Of a stretch of DNA of 64,000 nucleotides, positions 42,557 through 53,337 are shown one piece after another. Both the position numbers and the translations under genes were made by a program. The notes below the pieces were generated by a model, which worked only from the letters and a program-made list of their open reading frames with translations, searched no databases and was not told where the DNA came from. Within the stretch, counting starts at the first letter, position 1. Every line of letters begins with the position of its first letter. This stretch comes from JAXDMK01 sp963790325 (GTDB lineage: Bacteria > Actinomycetota > Acidimicrobiia > Acidimicrobiales > AC-14): the NCBI GenBank assembly GCA_963790325.1, contig CAWBNY010000001.1:124001-188000 (forward strand), read 5' to 3'.

Positions 42557-43624
42557 ATGCAGCGTTCCAAGGCTGGGATGGTCAAGCTGTTGGCCCTGTC
42601 CGTCGCGCTGGCTCTGGGGGCCGCTGCGTGTGGATCCGCCGGCACCGATTCCTCCAACGGGGGCGTCCAGCTCTCCGGCGTCCTGAAGGGCTCGGGGGCG
42701 ACGTTTCCCAAGGGCTTCTACGAGGTGGCCATCGAGGCGTTCGCCACGGAGCAGCCGGGCCTCACCATCGAGTACCCGGGTGGCGGCTCCGGCACGGGCC
42801 GCCAGAACCTGATCGACGGCGTGGTCGACTTCGCCGGCAGCGACGGCCTGGTGAAGGAGGAGGACAAAGCCAGGTTCAAGGGCCCGTTCCTCTACTTCCC
42901 GACGGTGGCCGCGCCGATCACGGTGTCCTACAACCTCGACGTCGACGACCTCGTCCTCGACGCCGACACCATCGCCAGGATCTTCCAGCGCCAGATCACC
43001 ACATGGGACGATCCCGCGATCGACACCCTCAACCCGAGGGCGTCCCTGCCCTCCTCCGACATCGTGGTCGCCCACCGCTCCGACGGCTCGGGCACCACCG
43101 AGAACTTCACCAAGTACCTGGTGGCGGCGGCGCCGGTCACCTGGACCCTGGGCGCCGGCTCCACCGTCGAGTGGCCGGCCGACACCCAGGCCGGTAACGG
43201 CAACGCCGGCGTGGCCACCATCGTCAAGGACACCGCCGGCGCCATCGGCTACGTCGACCTGTCCGACGCCAAGGCCACCGGCCTCAAGTTCGCCACCGTC
43301 GTCAACCAGGCGGGCAAGAACGTGAAGCCCACGTTGGATGCGGCCTCGGCCGCCCTGGCCAGCGCCACCGTCGAACCCGACCTGTCCTACAACCCGCTCA
43401 ACGCCGACGGTGTCGACGCCTACCCCATCACCGCCCCCACCTGGATCCTCGTCTACACGACCCAGACCGACAAGGCCAAGGGCGACGCCATCAAAGCCTT
43501 CCTGACCTTCATCCTCACCGAGGGCCAGGACCTGGCCAACCTGGTCGACTACGCCGAGCTGCCCGACGGCCTCCGGCGGCAGGCCCTGGCCCAGGTCGAC
43601 CGGATCGTCGTTCCCGCCGCGTAG
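42557..43624 (+). CDS. pstS: Phosphate-binding lipoprotein
   Basis: Extracellular phosphate-binding component, 355 aa. ATG 42557 has GGAGGGA upstream and gives a signal peptide with lipobox LGAAAC (Cys25). The phosphate-binding loops are visible: LKGSGATFPKGFYE, YPGGGSGTGRQNLIDGVVDF, and HRSDGSGTTENFTKYL. It is the first gene of pstSCA and has its own PHO-type box, so it should be strongly induced by phosphate starvation. Confidence 0.95.
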   Translation: MQRSKAGMVKLLALSVALALGAAACGSAGTDSSNGGVQLSGVLKGSGATFPKGFYEVAIEAFATEQPGLTIEYPGGGSGTGRQNLIDGVVDFAGSDGLVKEEDKARFKGPFLYFPTVAAPITVSYNLDVDDLVLDADTIARIFQRQITTWDDPAIDTLNPRASLPSSDIVVAHRSDGSGTTENFTKYLVAAAPVTWTLGAGSTVEWPADTQAGNGNAGVATIVKDTAGAIGYVDLSDAKATGLKFATVVNQAGKNVKPTLDAASAALASATVEPDLSYNPLNADGVDAYPITAPTWILVYTTQTDKAKGDAIKAFLTFILTEGQDLANLVDYAELPDGLRRQALAQVDRIVVPAA

Positions 43625-43626
43625 CG

Positions 43627-44625
43627 GTGACAGTCACTCCCACCCTCGACCCGAAGCCCGCCGGCCCTCCGCCGGCCGCCTTCGGTCTTGACGGCAACCG
43701 GCGCCAGCTGGCCGACCGATCGTTCAAGCTGGCGACGCTGGCCAGCGGCCTGTCGGTCCTCGCCATCCTCCTCCTCATCGCGGTGTCGACCACCCAGAAG
43801 GCGTGGCCGGCGTTCCGGGCCGAGGGCATCTCCTTCGTCACCGGCGACCGGTGGGCCCCCAACGTCGACATCTTCGGGGTCCTGGCCTTCATCTCCGGCA
43901 CCATGATCGTGTCGGCCATCGCCCTCGCCCTGGCCGTGCCGGTCAGTGTCGGCATAGCCCTCTTCCTGTCCGAGCTGGCGCCCAAGCGCTTGCGGAGCGT
44001 CACGATCTACGTGATCGACATGCTGGCGGCGGTGCCCTCCGTCGTCTTCGGGCTGTGGGGTCTCATCGTGCTGGCGCCGTGGATCGTGAAGATCTACGAC
44101 TGGGTGGCGGGCGTCGTCGACCCCGTCCCCGTGCTCAACACGCTCTTCGGGGCGCCGGTGTCCGGACGCTCGTTCTTCACCGCCGGGATCATCCTGGCCC
44201 TGATGATCACGCCGATCGTCACGTCTCTGACCCGGGAGGTCTTCGACACCGTCCCGTCCGGCCAGAAGGAGGCGGCCCTGGCGCTGGGGGCGACCCGGTG
44301 GGAGATGGTCCGGGGGGCGATCTTCCCCCACAGCCGCAGCGGCATGATCGCCGCCGTGATGCTCGGTCTCGGCCGGGCCATGGGCGAGACCATCGCCGCC
44401 GCCCTCGTCATCGGCTCGAGCGCCCGGCTCACGCTCAACCTGTTCAGCTCGGGTGACTCCATGGCCGCCGTCATCGCCAACCAGTTCGGGGAGTCCGGCG
44501 GGCTGCACCGGTCGGCACTGGTCGCGATGGGCGTGGTCCTCTTCGCCATGACGATCGTCGTCAACCTGATCGCCCGCACCATCGCCGGCAAGCACCTCGA
44601 CCCGGCCGCCCGGAAGCGGCGATGA
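43627..44625 (+). CDS. pstC: Phosphate ABC transporter permease PstC
   Basis: Membrane permease of 332 aa. GTG 43627 lies 2 bp after the pstS stop. Six helices are visible; the PstC-type region IYVIDMLAAVPSVVFGLWGL and the cytoplasmic EAA loop REVFDTVPSGQKEAALALGA followed by TRWEMVRGAIFPHSRSG are diagnostic. It ends overlapping pstA (ATGA). Confidence 0.93.
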   Translation: MTVTPTLDPKPAGPPPAAFGLDGNRRQLADRSFKLATLASGLSVLAILLLIAVSTTQKAWPAFRAEGISFVTGDRWAPNVDIFGVLAFISGTMIVSAIALALAVPVSVGIALFLSELAPKRLRSVTIYVIDMLAAVPSVVFGLWGLIVLAPWIVKIYDWVAGVVDPVPVLNTLFGAPVSGRSFFTAGIILALMITPIVTSLTREVFDTVPSGQKEAALALGATRWEMVRGAIFPHSRSGMIAAVMLGLGRAMGETIAAALVIGSSARLTLNLFSSGDSMAAVIANQFGESGGLHRSALVAMGVVLFAMTIVVNLIARTIAGKHLDPAARKRR

Positions 44626-45533
44626 ACACACCCACCGTCTCCACGGGGATGCCGTCCGGCGATGGCCCCCCCATCGACCTGACGTCGGCCAACGTCCAGG
44701 GCATCCGTCGGCTGCGCAACAACCTGGCCACCGCCTTCGTCTACGGATCGGTCCTCGTCGCCGCCATCCCGCTGGGCTTCGCCCTCCTGTACGTGGTCCG
44801 GAAGGGTGCCGGCGTCATCGACCTCGACTTCGTCACCAAGGACATCCCCATCATCTCCCGGCTGCCCGGCCCCGGGATGGGCCCCGCCATCGTCGGCACC
44901 CTGCTCGTCACACTGGCCGCGACGACGATGGCCGTCCCCCTCGGGATCCTGGCCGCGGTCTACATCACCGAGTACGGCGAGGGCTCCCGGCTGGCGAGCT
45001 CGATCCGGTTCCTCTCCGACGTCATGGCCGGCGTCCCCTCGATCGTGATGGGCCTGTTCGTCTACACCATCTGGGTCCTGCGCTTCGGGCAGTCCGGCTT
45101 CGCCGGGTCGCTGGCCCTGGGCGCGCTCATGCTGCCCATCGTCATCCGGTCCACCGAGTCGATGCTGCGGCTGGTGCCCACCTCCCTCCGGGAGGGGAGC
45201 GCGGCCCTGGGAGCGAGCAAATCCCGGATGATCACGACGGTCGTGCTACCGGCTGCGCTACCGGGCATCACCAGCGGGAGCCTGCTGGCGGTGGCCCGGG
45301 CCGCGGGCGAGACGGCGCCCCTCCTGTTCACCATCGGTGCCGCCCGCCGCATGAACCTCGGCCTGTTCGAGGGGTCCAACTCGGCGCTGTCGACGCAGAT
45401 CTTCGTCAACGCCCAGCAGCCCTTCGTCGGTGCTCAGAACCGGGCCTGGGGCGCCGCCCTCACCCTCATCGTCCTGGTCCTCCTCCTCACCGTCATCGCC
45501 CGCGTGATCTCCCGTCGGTTCACCATGCAGTAG
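44622..45533 (+). CDS. pstA: Phosphate ABC transporter permease PstA
   Basis: Second permease of the phosphate importer, 303 aa. Conserved parts are YITEYGEGSRLASSIRFLSD, VMAGVPSIVMGLFVY and the EAA loop MLRLVPTSLREGSAALGASK. It ends the pstSCA unit. The pstB gene that normally closes this operon is located 3.7 kb upstream with phoU, an uncommon split. Confidence 0.93.
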   Translation: MNTPTVSTGMPSGDGPPIDLTSANVQGIRRLRNNLATAFVYGSVLVAAIPLGFALLYVVRKGAGVIDLDFVTKDIPIISRLPGPGMGPAIVGTLLVTLAATTMAVPLGILAAVYITEYGEGSRLASSIRFLSDVMAGVPSIVMGLFVYTIWVLRFGQSGFAGSLALGALMLPIVIRSTESMLRLVPTSLREGSAALGASKSRMITTVVLPAALPGITSGSLLAVARAAGETAPLLFTIGAARRMNLGLFEGSNSALSTQIFVNAQQPFVGAQNRAWGAALTLIVLVLLLTVIARVISRRFTMQ

Positions 45534-45586
45534 GAGGCAGACGGGCGAGATCGAACGACGGGCTTCGCTCGGCCATCCTGTACGGG

Positions 45587-46639
45587 ATGGTTCAGGCCCA
45601 CGTCCGCCCGTTGGCGACGGTTGGAACGCTGATGTTCCTCGTGGGATGCATCACGGGGATGGTGCGCCCGGCCGGGCAGGCCCCGGGACTGCCGGACGCT
45701 GCCGCCACGGCGCCGGCGGCGCCGGCGACGGGACGTCTCCTGCCGCGACCAGCCCCGCAGCAGCTCGACTTGGCCGGGGCCGGGTACGACTTGCCGACGA
45801 TGGCGAGCGTGTACGCCGCCCGCGTGGTTGACGCTGGTGACGGCCTCCCACCCACCTACACCGAGTTCGTCGCCGGCGACGGGGCCTCGGCCCGTGACTT
45901 CTGGCCGGCGTCGTCGATCAAGCTCCTCGCGGCGCTGGGCGCGCTCGAGTTCGCCGCATCCCTCGGCTTCACCGGAGCCGCCACCGTCGCCGTCGACGGC
46001 GGCTACACGTTCACGCTGCGCGAGATCTACCGGTCCGCCCTGGTGGCCAGCGACAACTTCGACTACGACATGCTCATTCGCATCGCCGGGTTCGACCGCC
46101 TCAACGAGAGCTTCCTGAGCCCGGCCAACGGCTTCCCCACGACCGTCATCCAGCGGTCCTACGCCGGCATCGACGTGCGTTGGTCGCCGGCGATGACCCT
46201 CACCGAGGGCGGGCTCACCGTGCTCGTCCCCCCGAGGGAGGGCGAGGGGGAGTTCGACTGCCCCGATGAGGGCAACTGCACCGATCTCTTCGAACTGGCG
46301 GAGGCCGTCCGTCGGCTGGTGCTGGATCCGGTGATCGCCGCCTCCGAGCGCCTCGCCATCGCAGCCGCCGATGTGCAGGGGCTGTCCGCCGCCCTCGCCG
46401 AAGCCGGCAGCTTCTTCGAGTCGGGTGCCGAGCGGGTCCTGGGTCCCGATGCGACCGTGCTCGGCAAGCCGGGAGTGGCCGCCGGACTCCACTGCGTGGA
46501 TGCTGCGCTCGTCACCGGCCCGGCCGGCGATCGCTACCTCCTCAGCGCCGCCGTCCCCGACGACGACGCCGACCTGGAGTGCGAGGAGCTGTCCGAGTTG
46601 GCGGCGGCCGTCCTCCCGATGCTGGTCGCCTCGCCTTAG
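45587..46639 (+). CDS. Class A beta-lactamase-fold serine hydrolase, exported
   Basis: A 350-aa exported protein with a signal-anchor or lipoprotein-like start (LATVGTLMFLVGC). The class A beta-lactamase fold motifs are all recognisable: SxxK as SSIK (Ser109-Lys112), SDN (Ser155-Asn157), and KPG (Lys294-Gly296) in place of KTG. No clear ExxLN omega-loop glutamate was seen, so it may be a penicillin-binding-like or hydrolase homologue rather than a true resistance enzyme. It follows pstA by 53 bp but has no obvious link to phosphate transport. Confidence 0.7.
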   Translation: MVQAHVRPLATVGTLMFLVGCITGMVRPAGQAPGLPDAAATAPAAPATGRLLPRPAPQQLDLAGAGYDLPTMASVYAARVVDAGDGLPPTYTEFVAGDGASARDFWPASSIKLLAALGALEFAASLGFTGAATVAVDGGYTFTLREIYRSALVASDNFDYDMLIRIAGFDRLNESFLSPANGFPTTVIQRSYAGIDVRWSPAMTLTEGGLTVLVPPREGEGEFDCPDEGNCTDLFELAEAVRRLVLDPVIAASERLAIAAADVQGLSAALAEAGSFFESGAERVLGPDATVLGKPGVAAGLHCVDAALVTGPAGDRYLLSAAVPDDDADLECEELSELAAAVLPMLVASP

Positions 46640-46711
46640 GGGCACCGGCCGCAAGGGTTCCGGCCTCCGCCGCTGGCACCTGGTCATCCGCTGTCGCACG
46701 TGGGGAGTACC

Positions 46712-47299
46712 GTGACCTTCGTGGCCGACCAGGCGACTTTTGCCGACCAGGCGATGGAGTACATGGGCTCCCTCTACACGGCCGCGCTGCGGATGACCCG
46801 CAACCCGTCCGATGCCGAGGACCTCGTCCAGGAGACCTACCTCAAGGCCTATCGGGGCTTCGGCGGGTTCAAGGAGGGCACCAACCTCAAGGCCTGGCTC
46901 TACCGCATCCTCACCAACACCTTCATCAACTCGTACCGGTCCAAGAAGCGCCGGCCGGAGGAGACCGAGCTCGACGACCTCGAGAACCTCTACCTCTACC
47001 GGCGCCTGGCCGGGGCGGAGGGGGCCACCGCCGGCCGCAGCGCGGAGGACGAGGTCCTCGACCACATCACCGAGACCGAGGTCAAGGAAGCCATCGAAGC
47101 CCTGCCCGAGCAGTTCCGCATGGCGGTGCTGCTGGGCGACGTGGAGGGCTTCTCCTACAAGGAGATCGCCGAGATCCTCGACATCCCCATCGGCACCGTC
47201 ATGAGCCGCCTGCACCGCGGAAGAAAGGCCTTGCAGAAGCGGTTGTACGACTACGGACGGCAACGTGGGTTGGTGCCGGAGGGATCGCCGCATGCATGA
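46712..47299 (+). CDS. SigR/SigH-type RNA polymerase sigma factor
   Basis: ECF sigma factor of 195 aa close to actinobacterial SigR/SigH, which respond to thiol-oxidative stress. GTG 46712 is preferred over GTG 46700 because GGGGAG at 46702-46707 precedes it. Sigma region 2 is ALRMTRNPSDAEDLVQETYL with AYRGFGGFKEGTNLKAWLYR; region 4 is EALPEQFRMAVLLGDVEGFS and IPIGTVMSRLHRGRKALQKR. Its end overlaps the ZAS anti-sigma gene by 8 bp, the standard SigR-RsrA arrangement. Confidence 0.9.
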   Translation: MTFVADQATFADQAMEYMGSLYTAALRMTRNPSDAEDLVQETYLKAYRGFGGFKEGTNLKAWLYRILTNTFINSYRSKKRRPEETELDDLENLYLYRRLAGAEGATAGRSAEDEVLDHITETEVKEAIEALPEQFRMAVLLGDVEGFSYKEIAEILDIPIGTVMSRLHRGRKALQKRLYDYGRQRGLVPEGSPHA

Positions 47300-47552
47300 C
47301 AATTGCTTCGAGGCAGTCGAACAGCTGTACTTCTACCTCGACGGCGAGCTCACCTACGAGCGGCGGGTGGTCATCGCCCAGCACCTGGCCGACTGTCCCC
47401 CGTGCGGCGACGCCTTCGACTTCGAGTCCGAGCTGCGCATCGTGATCGCCCAGAAGTGCCGGGAGCGGGTCCCCGAAGGTCTGCGGGCCCGGGTCTTCGA
47501 GGCCCTGCACCGCCTCGAGCAGCCCCGCCTCCGACCGCCGGAACCGGAATAG
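47292..47552 (+). CDS. RsrA/RshA-type zinc anti-sigma factor
   Basis: An 86-aa zinc-associated anti-sigma protein. The HxxxCxxC motif is in AQHLADCPPC, and an N-terminal Cys (HDNCFEAVEQLYFYLDGEL) supplies a further ligand. In RsrA, disulfide formation at these Cys residues releases zinc and SigR. ATG 47292 gives this conserved N-terminus. It is coupled to the sigma gene by overlap. Confidence 0.88.
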   Translation: MHDNCFEAVEQLYFYLDGELTYERRVVIAQHLADCPPCGDAFDFESELRIVIAQKCRERVPEGLRARVFEALHRLEQPRLRPPEPE

Positions 47553-47571
47553 CAGGGCCTCGGAACCGGTT

Positions 47572-47769
47572 GTGACAGGCATGTCCGAAGCCTCCGTCGG
47601 CGGCAAGCCGATCTCGGGGAACGACCGGCCTTCCAAGCGGTTCAAGGCCGGGCGGGTGTGCCAGCAGACCGGGTGCGAGACCCGGCTGTCGATCTACAAC
47701 GACGGCAAGTTCTGCTACCAGCACGAGCCCATGACGGTTCCCCGGGTGCGCGGTCGCAAGATCGCCTGA
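47572..47769 (+). CDS. Small Cys/His putative zinc-binding protein
   Basis: A 65-aa protein from GTG 47572, or 62 aa from ATG 47581. A compact cluster RVCQQTGCETRLSIYNDGKF followed by CYQHEPM provides three Cys and a His, a plausible zinc knuckle. The flanks are basic (RPSKRFKAG, RVRGRKIA), suggesting nucleic acid contact. Similar small proteins with CETRLS-type motifs occur in actinobacteria, but no function is known to me. Position after RsrA suggests co-transcription. Confidence 0.65.
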   Translation: MTGMSEASVGGKPISGNDRPSKRFKAGRVCQQTGCETRLSIYNDGKFCYQHEPMTVPRVRGRKIA

Positions 47770-47884
47770 GCCACGTTCTCAAAGGCTCCGACCCGCCGGC
47801 GAGCGGCCCGGCGGGGGTGACGACTACCTCCTCGGGGGTGGGTTGACCGGGTAGGGCGCCCGGCACCGATACAGTTCGCCCCCA

Positions 47885-48022
47885 ATGGATCTGATCCTTG
47901 CCGCCAAACCCTGGACCTACTGGCTGGCCCCCGTGCTCACCCTGGTGGCGGTCCTCGGTTTGATCGGGGTCATTCTTGGCTACCTCGTGAAAGTGGTTGC
48001 CGCCAAGTACCCCAAGACGTAG
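47885..48022 (+). CDS. Small membrane protein (45 aa)
   Basis: ATG 47885 opens a frame reading MDLILAAKPWTYWLAPVLTL and then VAVLGLIGVILGYLVKVVAA, ending KYPKT. It has one long hydrophobic helix and a short basic tail. The next gene's ribosome site (AGGAG) overlaps its stop. No family was recognised. Its codon pattern and tight spacing to the metalloprotease gene support it being real. Confidence 0.6.
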   Translation: MDLILAAKPWTYWLAPVLTLVAVLGLIGVILGYLVKVVAAKYPKT

Positions 48023-48029
48023 GAGACCC

Positions 48030-49124
48030 GTGAGCGCAGAGCCGTCCGTCCCACTCCCCCCCGACTTCATCGCATGGGACACGGCCGAGAAGGTTGCGGT
48101 CCGCGTCGCCGGCACCGAGCCGCTGGCCGAGTCGTACCACTACGCCTCGCTGGAGCCCGACTTCAAGGAGTTCACCGCCGAGGCGGAGGAGCTGGTCGCC
48201 CGTCAGACCGGGCTCCACTCCTTGCACGGCCCGGCCCGGGTTCGGGTCACTGACCGGGCGGGGTGGATCAGGGCCAACCTGGCCTCGTTCCAACGGCTCC
48301 TGCGCCCCTTCACCGACCGCATCGGCGAGCGGGTCAACATCTCCAAGGTGGCGCCCATCGGCCGCCACCTGGCGGGGGCCGAGGTGGGCGCCCTCCTGGG
48401 GTGGATGTCGACCCGGGTGCTGGGCCAGTACGACATGCTCGTCATCGAGAACGAGAACCCCGACGACCAGGACATCGTCTATTACGTCGGCCCCAACGTC
48501 CTGGCCCTGGAGAAGCGCTTCGCCTTCCCGCCTCGGGAGTTCCGCCTGTGGCTGGCCCTCCACGAGGTCACCCACCGGGCTCAGTTCACGGGCGTGCCCT
48601 GGTTGCGGCCCTACTTCCTGTCCCTGATCGACGCCAGCCTGTCGGCCTTCGAGCCCGACCCCAAGATGTTCCTGGCTGCCTTGCGGAGGGCGGTCGACGA
48701 GGTGCGGGCCGGGCGCAGCCCGCTCGAGGAGGGGGGCCTCATCACCCTGCTGGCCGGCCCCGAGCAGCACGCCGTCCTCCAGCAGATGCAGGGCCTGATG
48801 AGCGTGCTCGAGGGCCACGGCGACATAACCATGGACCGGGCCGCGGCCGACCGCATCCCGAGCGCGGGCCGCTTCCGCGACGTCCTCCACGAGCGCCGCC
48901 AGGCCAACGGCACGGTCCGCTTCGTGCAGCGGCTGGTGGGACTGGAGGCCAAGCTGCGCCAGTACCAGGAGGGGGAGGACTTCCTGGAGGCCATCGAGCT
49001 GTCCGACCCCGATCACCTGTCGCTGCTGTGGGAGGGCTCGGAGTACCTGCCGACGCTGCCCGAGATCCGCAACCCCGACGCCTGGCTGTCGCGCGTGGCC
49101 GACGTCCGGGCCGCCGCCAGCTGA
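48030..49124 (+). CDS. Zinc-dependent metalloprotease family (DUF2342) protein
   Basis: A 364-aa protein of the DUF2342 family, sometimes annotated as F420-biosynthesis-associated. GTG 48030 follows AGGAG. The zinc motif HExxH is in LWLALHEVTHRAQFTGVPWL; GPNVLALEKRFAFPPREFRL precedes it, and MSVLEGHGDITMDRAAADRI follows with a further acidic pair. It is predicted cytoplasmic. In actinobacteria it is commonly placed just before tilS-hpt-ftsH, as here. Its substrate is not established. Confidence 0.85.
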   Translation: MSAEPSVPLPPDFIAWDTAEKVAVRVAGTEPLAESYHYASLEPDFKEFTAEAEELVARQTGLHSLHGPARVRVTDRAGWIRANLASFQRLLRPFTDRIGERVNISKVAPIGRHLAGAEVGALLGWMSTRVLGQYDMLVIENENPDDQDIVYYVGPNVLALEKRFAFPPREFRLWLALHEVTHRAQFTGVPWLRPYFLSLIDASLSAFEPDPKMFLAALRRAVDEVRAGRSPLEEGGLITLLAGPEQHAVLQQMQGLMSVLEGHGDITMDRAAADRIPSAGRFRDVLHERRQANGTVRFVQRLVGLEAKLRQYQEGEDFLEAIELSDPDHLSLLWEGSEYLPTLPEIRNPDAWLSRVADVRAAAS

Positions 49125-49164
49125 CCGGAGGGGGGCGAGCCCCCCGTCCGAACCTCCCCGGTCC
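49123..49164. terminator. Nested hairpin after the metalloprotease gene
   Basis: GGGGGGC (49130-49136) pairs with GCCCCCC (49139-49145), and ACCGGAGG just outside can pair with CCTCCCCGGT. The structure fills the 42-bp gap before tilS. It could terminate the upstream operon or mask the tilS start; no T-tract follows. Confidence 0.4.
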
Positions 49165-49166
49165 AT

Positions 49167-50069
49167 TTGGACGAAGCTTCGTGGGTGGAGGATCTGACTG
49201 CCGCGCTTCTCCGTAGGTGCACCTTTCCGCCCCGGGGGACGGCGGTCACGTGCGCAGTCTCGGGGGGCGGTGACTCGCTGGCCTTGCTGGTGCTGGCGGT
49301 GGCGGCCGGATGTGAGGTCATCGCCGTGCATGTCGATCACGGGTTGCGGGAGGGTTCGGCGGCGGAGGCGGGCGTGGTGGCCGCGGTCGCCCGCCGGGTC
49401 GGGGCGGGGTTCCGGGCCGAGACAGTCGCCGTCGAGCCCGGGGGCAACCTGGAGGCCCGGGCCCGGGCAGCACGGTACGCGGCGTTGCCGGCCGACGTGC
49501 TCACCGGGCACACGGCCGACGACCAGGCGGAGACGATCCTGCTCAACCTGCTGCGGGGGGCGGGGCTGGACGGGCTGGCGGGGATGGCCCCCGGCACCGG
49601 CAAGCCGATGTTGGGGCTGCGCCGGCACGAGACCCGGGATTTGTGCCGAGCCATGGGCCTGACGCCGGTCGAGGACCCGTCGAACGTCGACCCGGCCCAC
49701 CGCCGGAACCGGGTCCGCCACGAGCTGCTGCCCCTGCTCGACGCCATCGCCGAGCGGGACGTGGCCGCCGTCCTCGCCCGCCAGGCTCCGCTCCTACGGG
49801 ACGAGGCCGAGCTCCTCGACGGGCTGGCCGCGGCCATCGACCCCACCGATGCCCGGGCGGTGACCGCCGCTCCCGTCGCCCTCGCCCGGCGGGCGGTCCG
49901 CCGGTGGCTCGCGGCCGGGTGCGAGCACCCCCCCGACGCGGCCGCGGTCGAGCGGGTGCTGGCCGTGGCCGGGGGCGGGTCACGAGCCACCGACATCGGT
50001 GACGGCCGGCGGGTGGCCCGCCGCGACCAACGGCTGCGGATCGAGGCGCCGGGACGGGGACGGGGGTAG
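49167..50069 (+). CDS. tilS: tRNA(Ile)-lysidine synthase
   Basis: Modifies C34 of the CAU anticodon of tRNA-Ile to lysidine. It has 300 aa from TTG 49167 (GTG 49185 is possible). The PP-loop is AVSGGGDSLALLVLAV; AVHVDHGLREGSAAEAG, LTGHTADDQAETILLNLLRG and DPSNVDPAHRRNRVRHELLP are diagnostic. The C-terminal TilS domains are reduced compared with the E. coli enzyme, as is common in actinobacteria. It lies between the metalloprotease and hpt region. Confidence 0.9.
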   Translation: MDEASWVEDLTAALLRRCTFPPRGTAVTCAVSGGGDSLALLVLAVAAGCEVIAVHVDHGLREGSAAEAGVVAAVARRVGAGFRAETVAVEPGGNLEARARAARYAALPADVLTGHTADDQAETILLNLLRGAGLDGLAGMAPGTGKPMLGLRRHETRDLCRAMGLTPVEDPSNVDPAHRRNRVRHELLPLLDAIAERDVAAVLARQAPLLRDEAELLDGLAAAIDPTDARAVTAAPVALARRAVRRWLAAGCEHPPDAAAVERVLAVAGGGSRATDIGDGRRVARRDQRLRIEAPGRGRG

Positions 50070-50099
50070 CGTCCGACCGAAGGCGACGCGGAGGTGGGG

Positions 50100-50882
50100 A
50101 TGGGCCAGGCACGAAGGCACACCGGGCTGAGCCTGGTGGTGGTGACCCTCCTCCTGGCCGGCTGCACCGGCGGGGACGACGAGGCGCCGACGACCACGAC
50201 GGCGTCGACCGACGGCGCCACGACCACCGTGGAGCAGACCACGACCGCCGCCCCCGCCACCTCGTCGACGGTGGCCACCGCGCCCGCCGACGGCGACCCG
50301 TGCCCCGCCATCGCCGCCCGCGCCCCCCAGGCGTCCGATGAGACCATCCCGGTCGACTTCGACGGGGACGGGACCCCGGACACGCTCCGGGTCTACCTGG
50401 CCGGGAGCGACTGGCACGTCCGGGGCGAGATCGACGGGAGCGGGTTCCACGACCAGGTGGTGCCGACGGCCGGCCCCAGCGGTGTGACACCGATCTTCGG
50501 CGCCCGGGTGAACCCCGACGCCACCGAGGAGGCCTGGGTCAAGATCGGCAGCGGCGCCTCGGCGGCCATCGTCACCCTCTTCGTGTTCCGGGACTGCGAG
50601 CTGCTGCGGCCGACTCTTCAGGGGGACCCGGCCGAGCTCACCCTGGGGGCGTCGGTGCGCAACGCCAGCGGCGTGACCTGCTTCATGTTCGACCAGGGCA
50701 TCGAGGTCTTCACCACCACGAGCGAGGACGGGGTCAACCATTCGGGCCAGTCGCAGCTGTACACCCTCGACGCCACGTCCCAGCCGGTGCCGACCCTCGA
50801 CCCGGTGGAGGGGTGGCCGATGCCGGTGGAGACCACCAGCCCCCGCACCAACCTGGCCTGCGGTTCCAAGGTCTACCCCTGA
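50100..50882 (+). CDS. Lipoprotein of unknown function
   Basis: A 260-aa exported lipoprotein. ATG 50100 follows GGAGG at about 50090-50094. The lipobox is LLLAGC, followed by a Thr/Ala-rich linker and a domain starting near residue 65 (DPCPAIAARAPQASDETIPV, FDGDGTPDTLRVYLAGSDWH). DFDGDGTPD resembles a single calcium-binding FG-GAP-like loop. Four Cys suggest disulfides. It is inserted between tilS and hpt, where relatives usually have no gene, so it is probably an accessory addition. Confidence 0.7.
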   Translation: MGQARRHTGLSLVVVTLLLAGCTGGDDEAPTTTTASTDGATTTVEQTTTAAPATSSTVATAPADGDPCPAIAARAPQASDETIPVDFDGDGTPDTLRVYLAGSDWHVRGEIDGSGFHDQVVPTAGPSGVTPIFGARVNPDATEEAWVKIGSGASAAIVTLFVFRDCELLRPTLQGDPAELTLGASVRNASGVTCFMFDQGIEVFTTTSEDGVNHSGQSQLYTLDATSQPVPTLDPVEGWPMPVETTSPRTNLACGSKVYP

Positions 50883-50902
50883 GGGCTGTACCTTCGGGCC
50901 AC

Positions 50903-51460
50903 GTGGCGCCTGTCCCTGACCCCAACCTCGGGCCCGTGGTCGTGTCCGAGGAGCAGCTCCGCACCCGGATCGCCGAGATGGGCCGGGAGATCGCCGACGA
51001 CTACGCCGACCGGTCGCCCCTCCTCCTGGTAGGGGTCCTGAAGGGTGCCTTCGTCTTCATGAGCGACCTGGCCCGAGCCATCGAGCTGCCGGTGGAGTTC
51101 GACTTCATGGCCGTCTCGTCCTACGGCAGCGCGACCAAGACGAGTGGCGTCGTCCGCATCGTCAAGGACCTCGACCTCGACCTCACCGGCCGCCACGTCC
51201 TGCTGGTGGAGGACATCGTCGACAGCGGCCTGACCCTGTCCTACGTGCGCAAGAACCTCAAGAGCCGGGGCCCGGCCTCGCTCGAGGTGTGTGCCCTCCT
51301 CGTGCGCACGGGCCTGCAGAAGCACGACCCCGACCTGCGCTACGTGGGCTTCGAGATCCCGTCCGACTTCGTGATCGGATACGGCCTCGACGTCGACGAG
51401 CGCTACCGCAACCTTCCCTACGTGTGCGCCTACGCGGGGCCCGGGTCGTCGGTACCCTGA
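50903..51460 (+). CDS. hpt: Hypoxanthine phosphoribosyltransferase
   Basis: Purine salvage enzyme of 185 aa, converting hypoxanthine or guanine to IMP or GMP. GTG 50903 is the start in the conserved frame. The PRPP loop is VLLVEDIVDSGLTLSYV; LLLVGVLKGAFVFMSDLARA and FDFMAVSSYGSATKTSG are family blocks, and DFVIGYGLDVDERYRNLPYV is the C-terminal signature. It is followed 5 bp later by ftsH, the conserved order. Confidence 0.93.
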   Translation: MAPVPDPNLGPVVVSEEQLRTRIAEMGREIADDYADRSPLLLVGVLKGAFVFMSDLARAIELPVEFDFMAVSSYGSATKTSGVVRIVKDLDLDLTGRHVLLVEDIVDSGLTLSYVRKNLKSRGPASLEVCALLVRTGLQKHDPDLRYVGFEIPSDFVIGYGLDVDERYRNLPYVCAYAGPGSSVP

Positions 51461-51465
51461 CGGGA

Positions 51466-53333
<1,868 letters not shown>

Positions 53334-53337
<4 letters not shown>

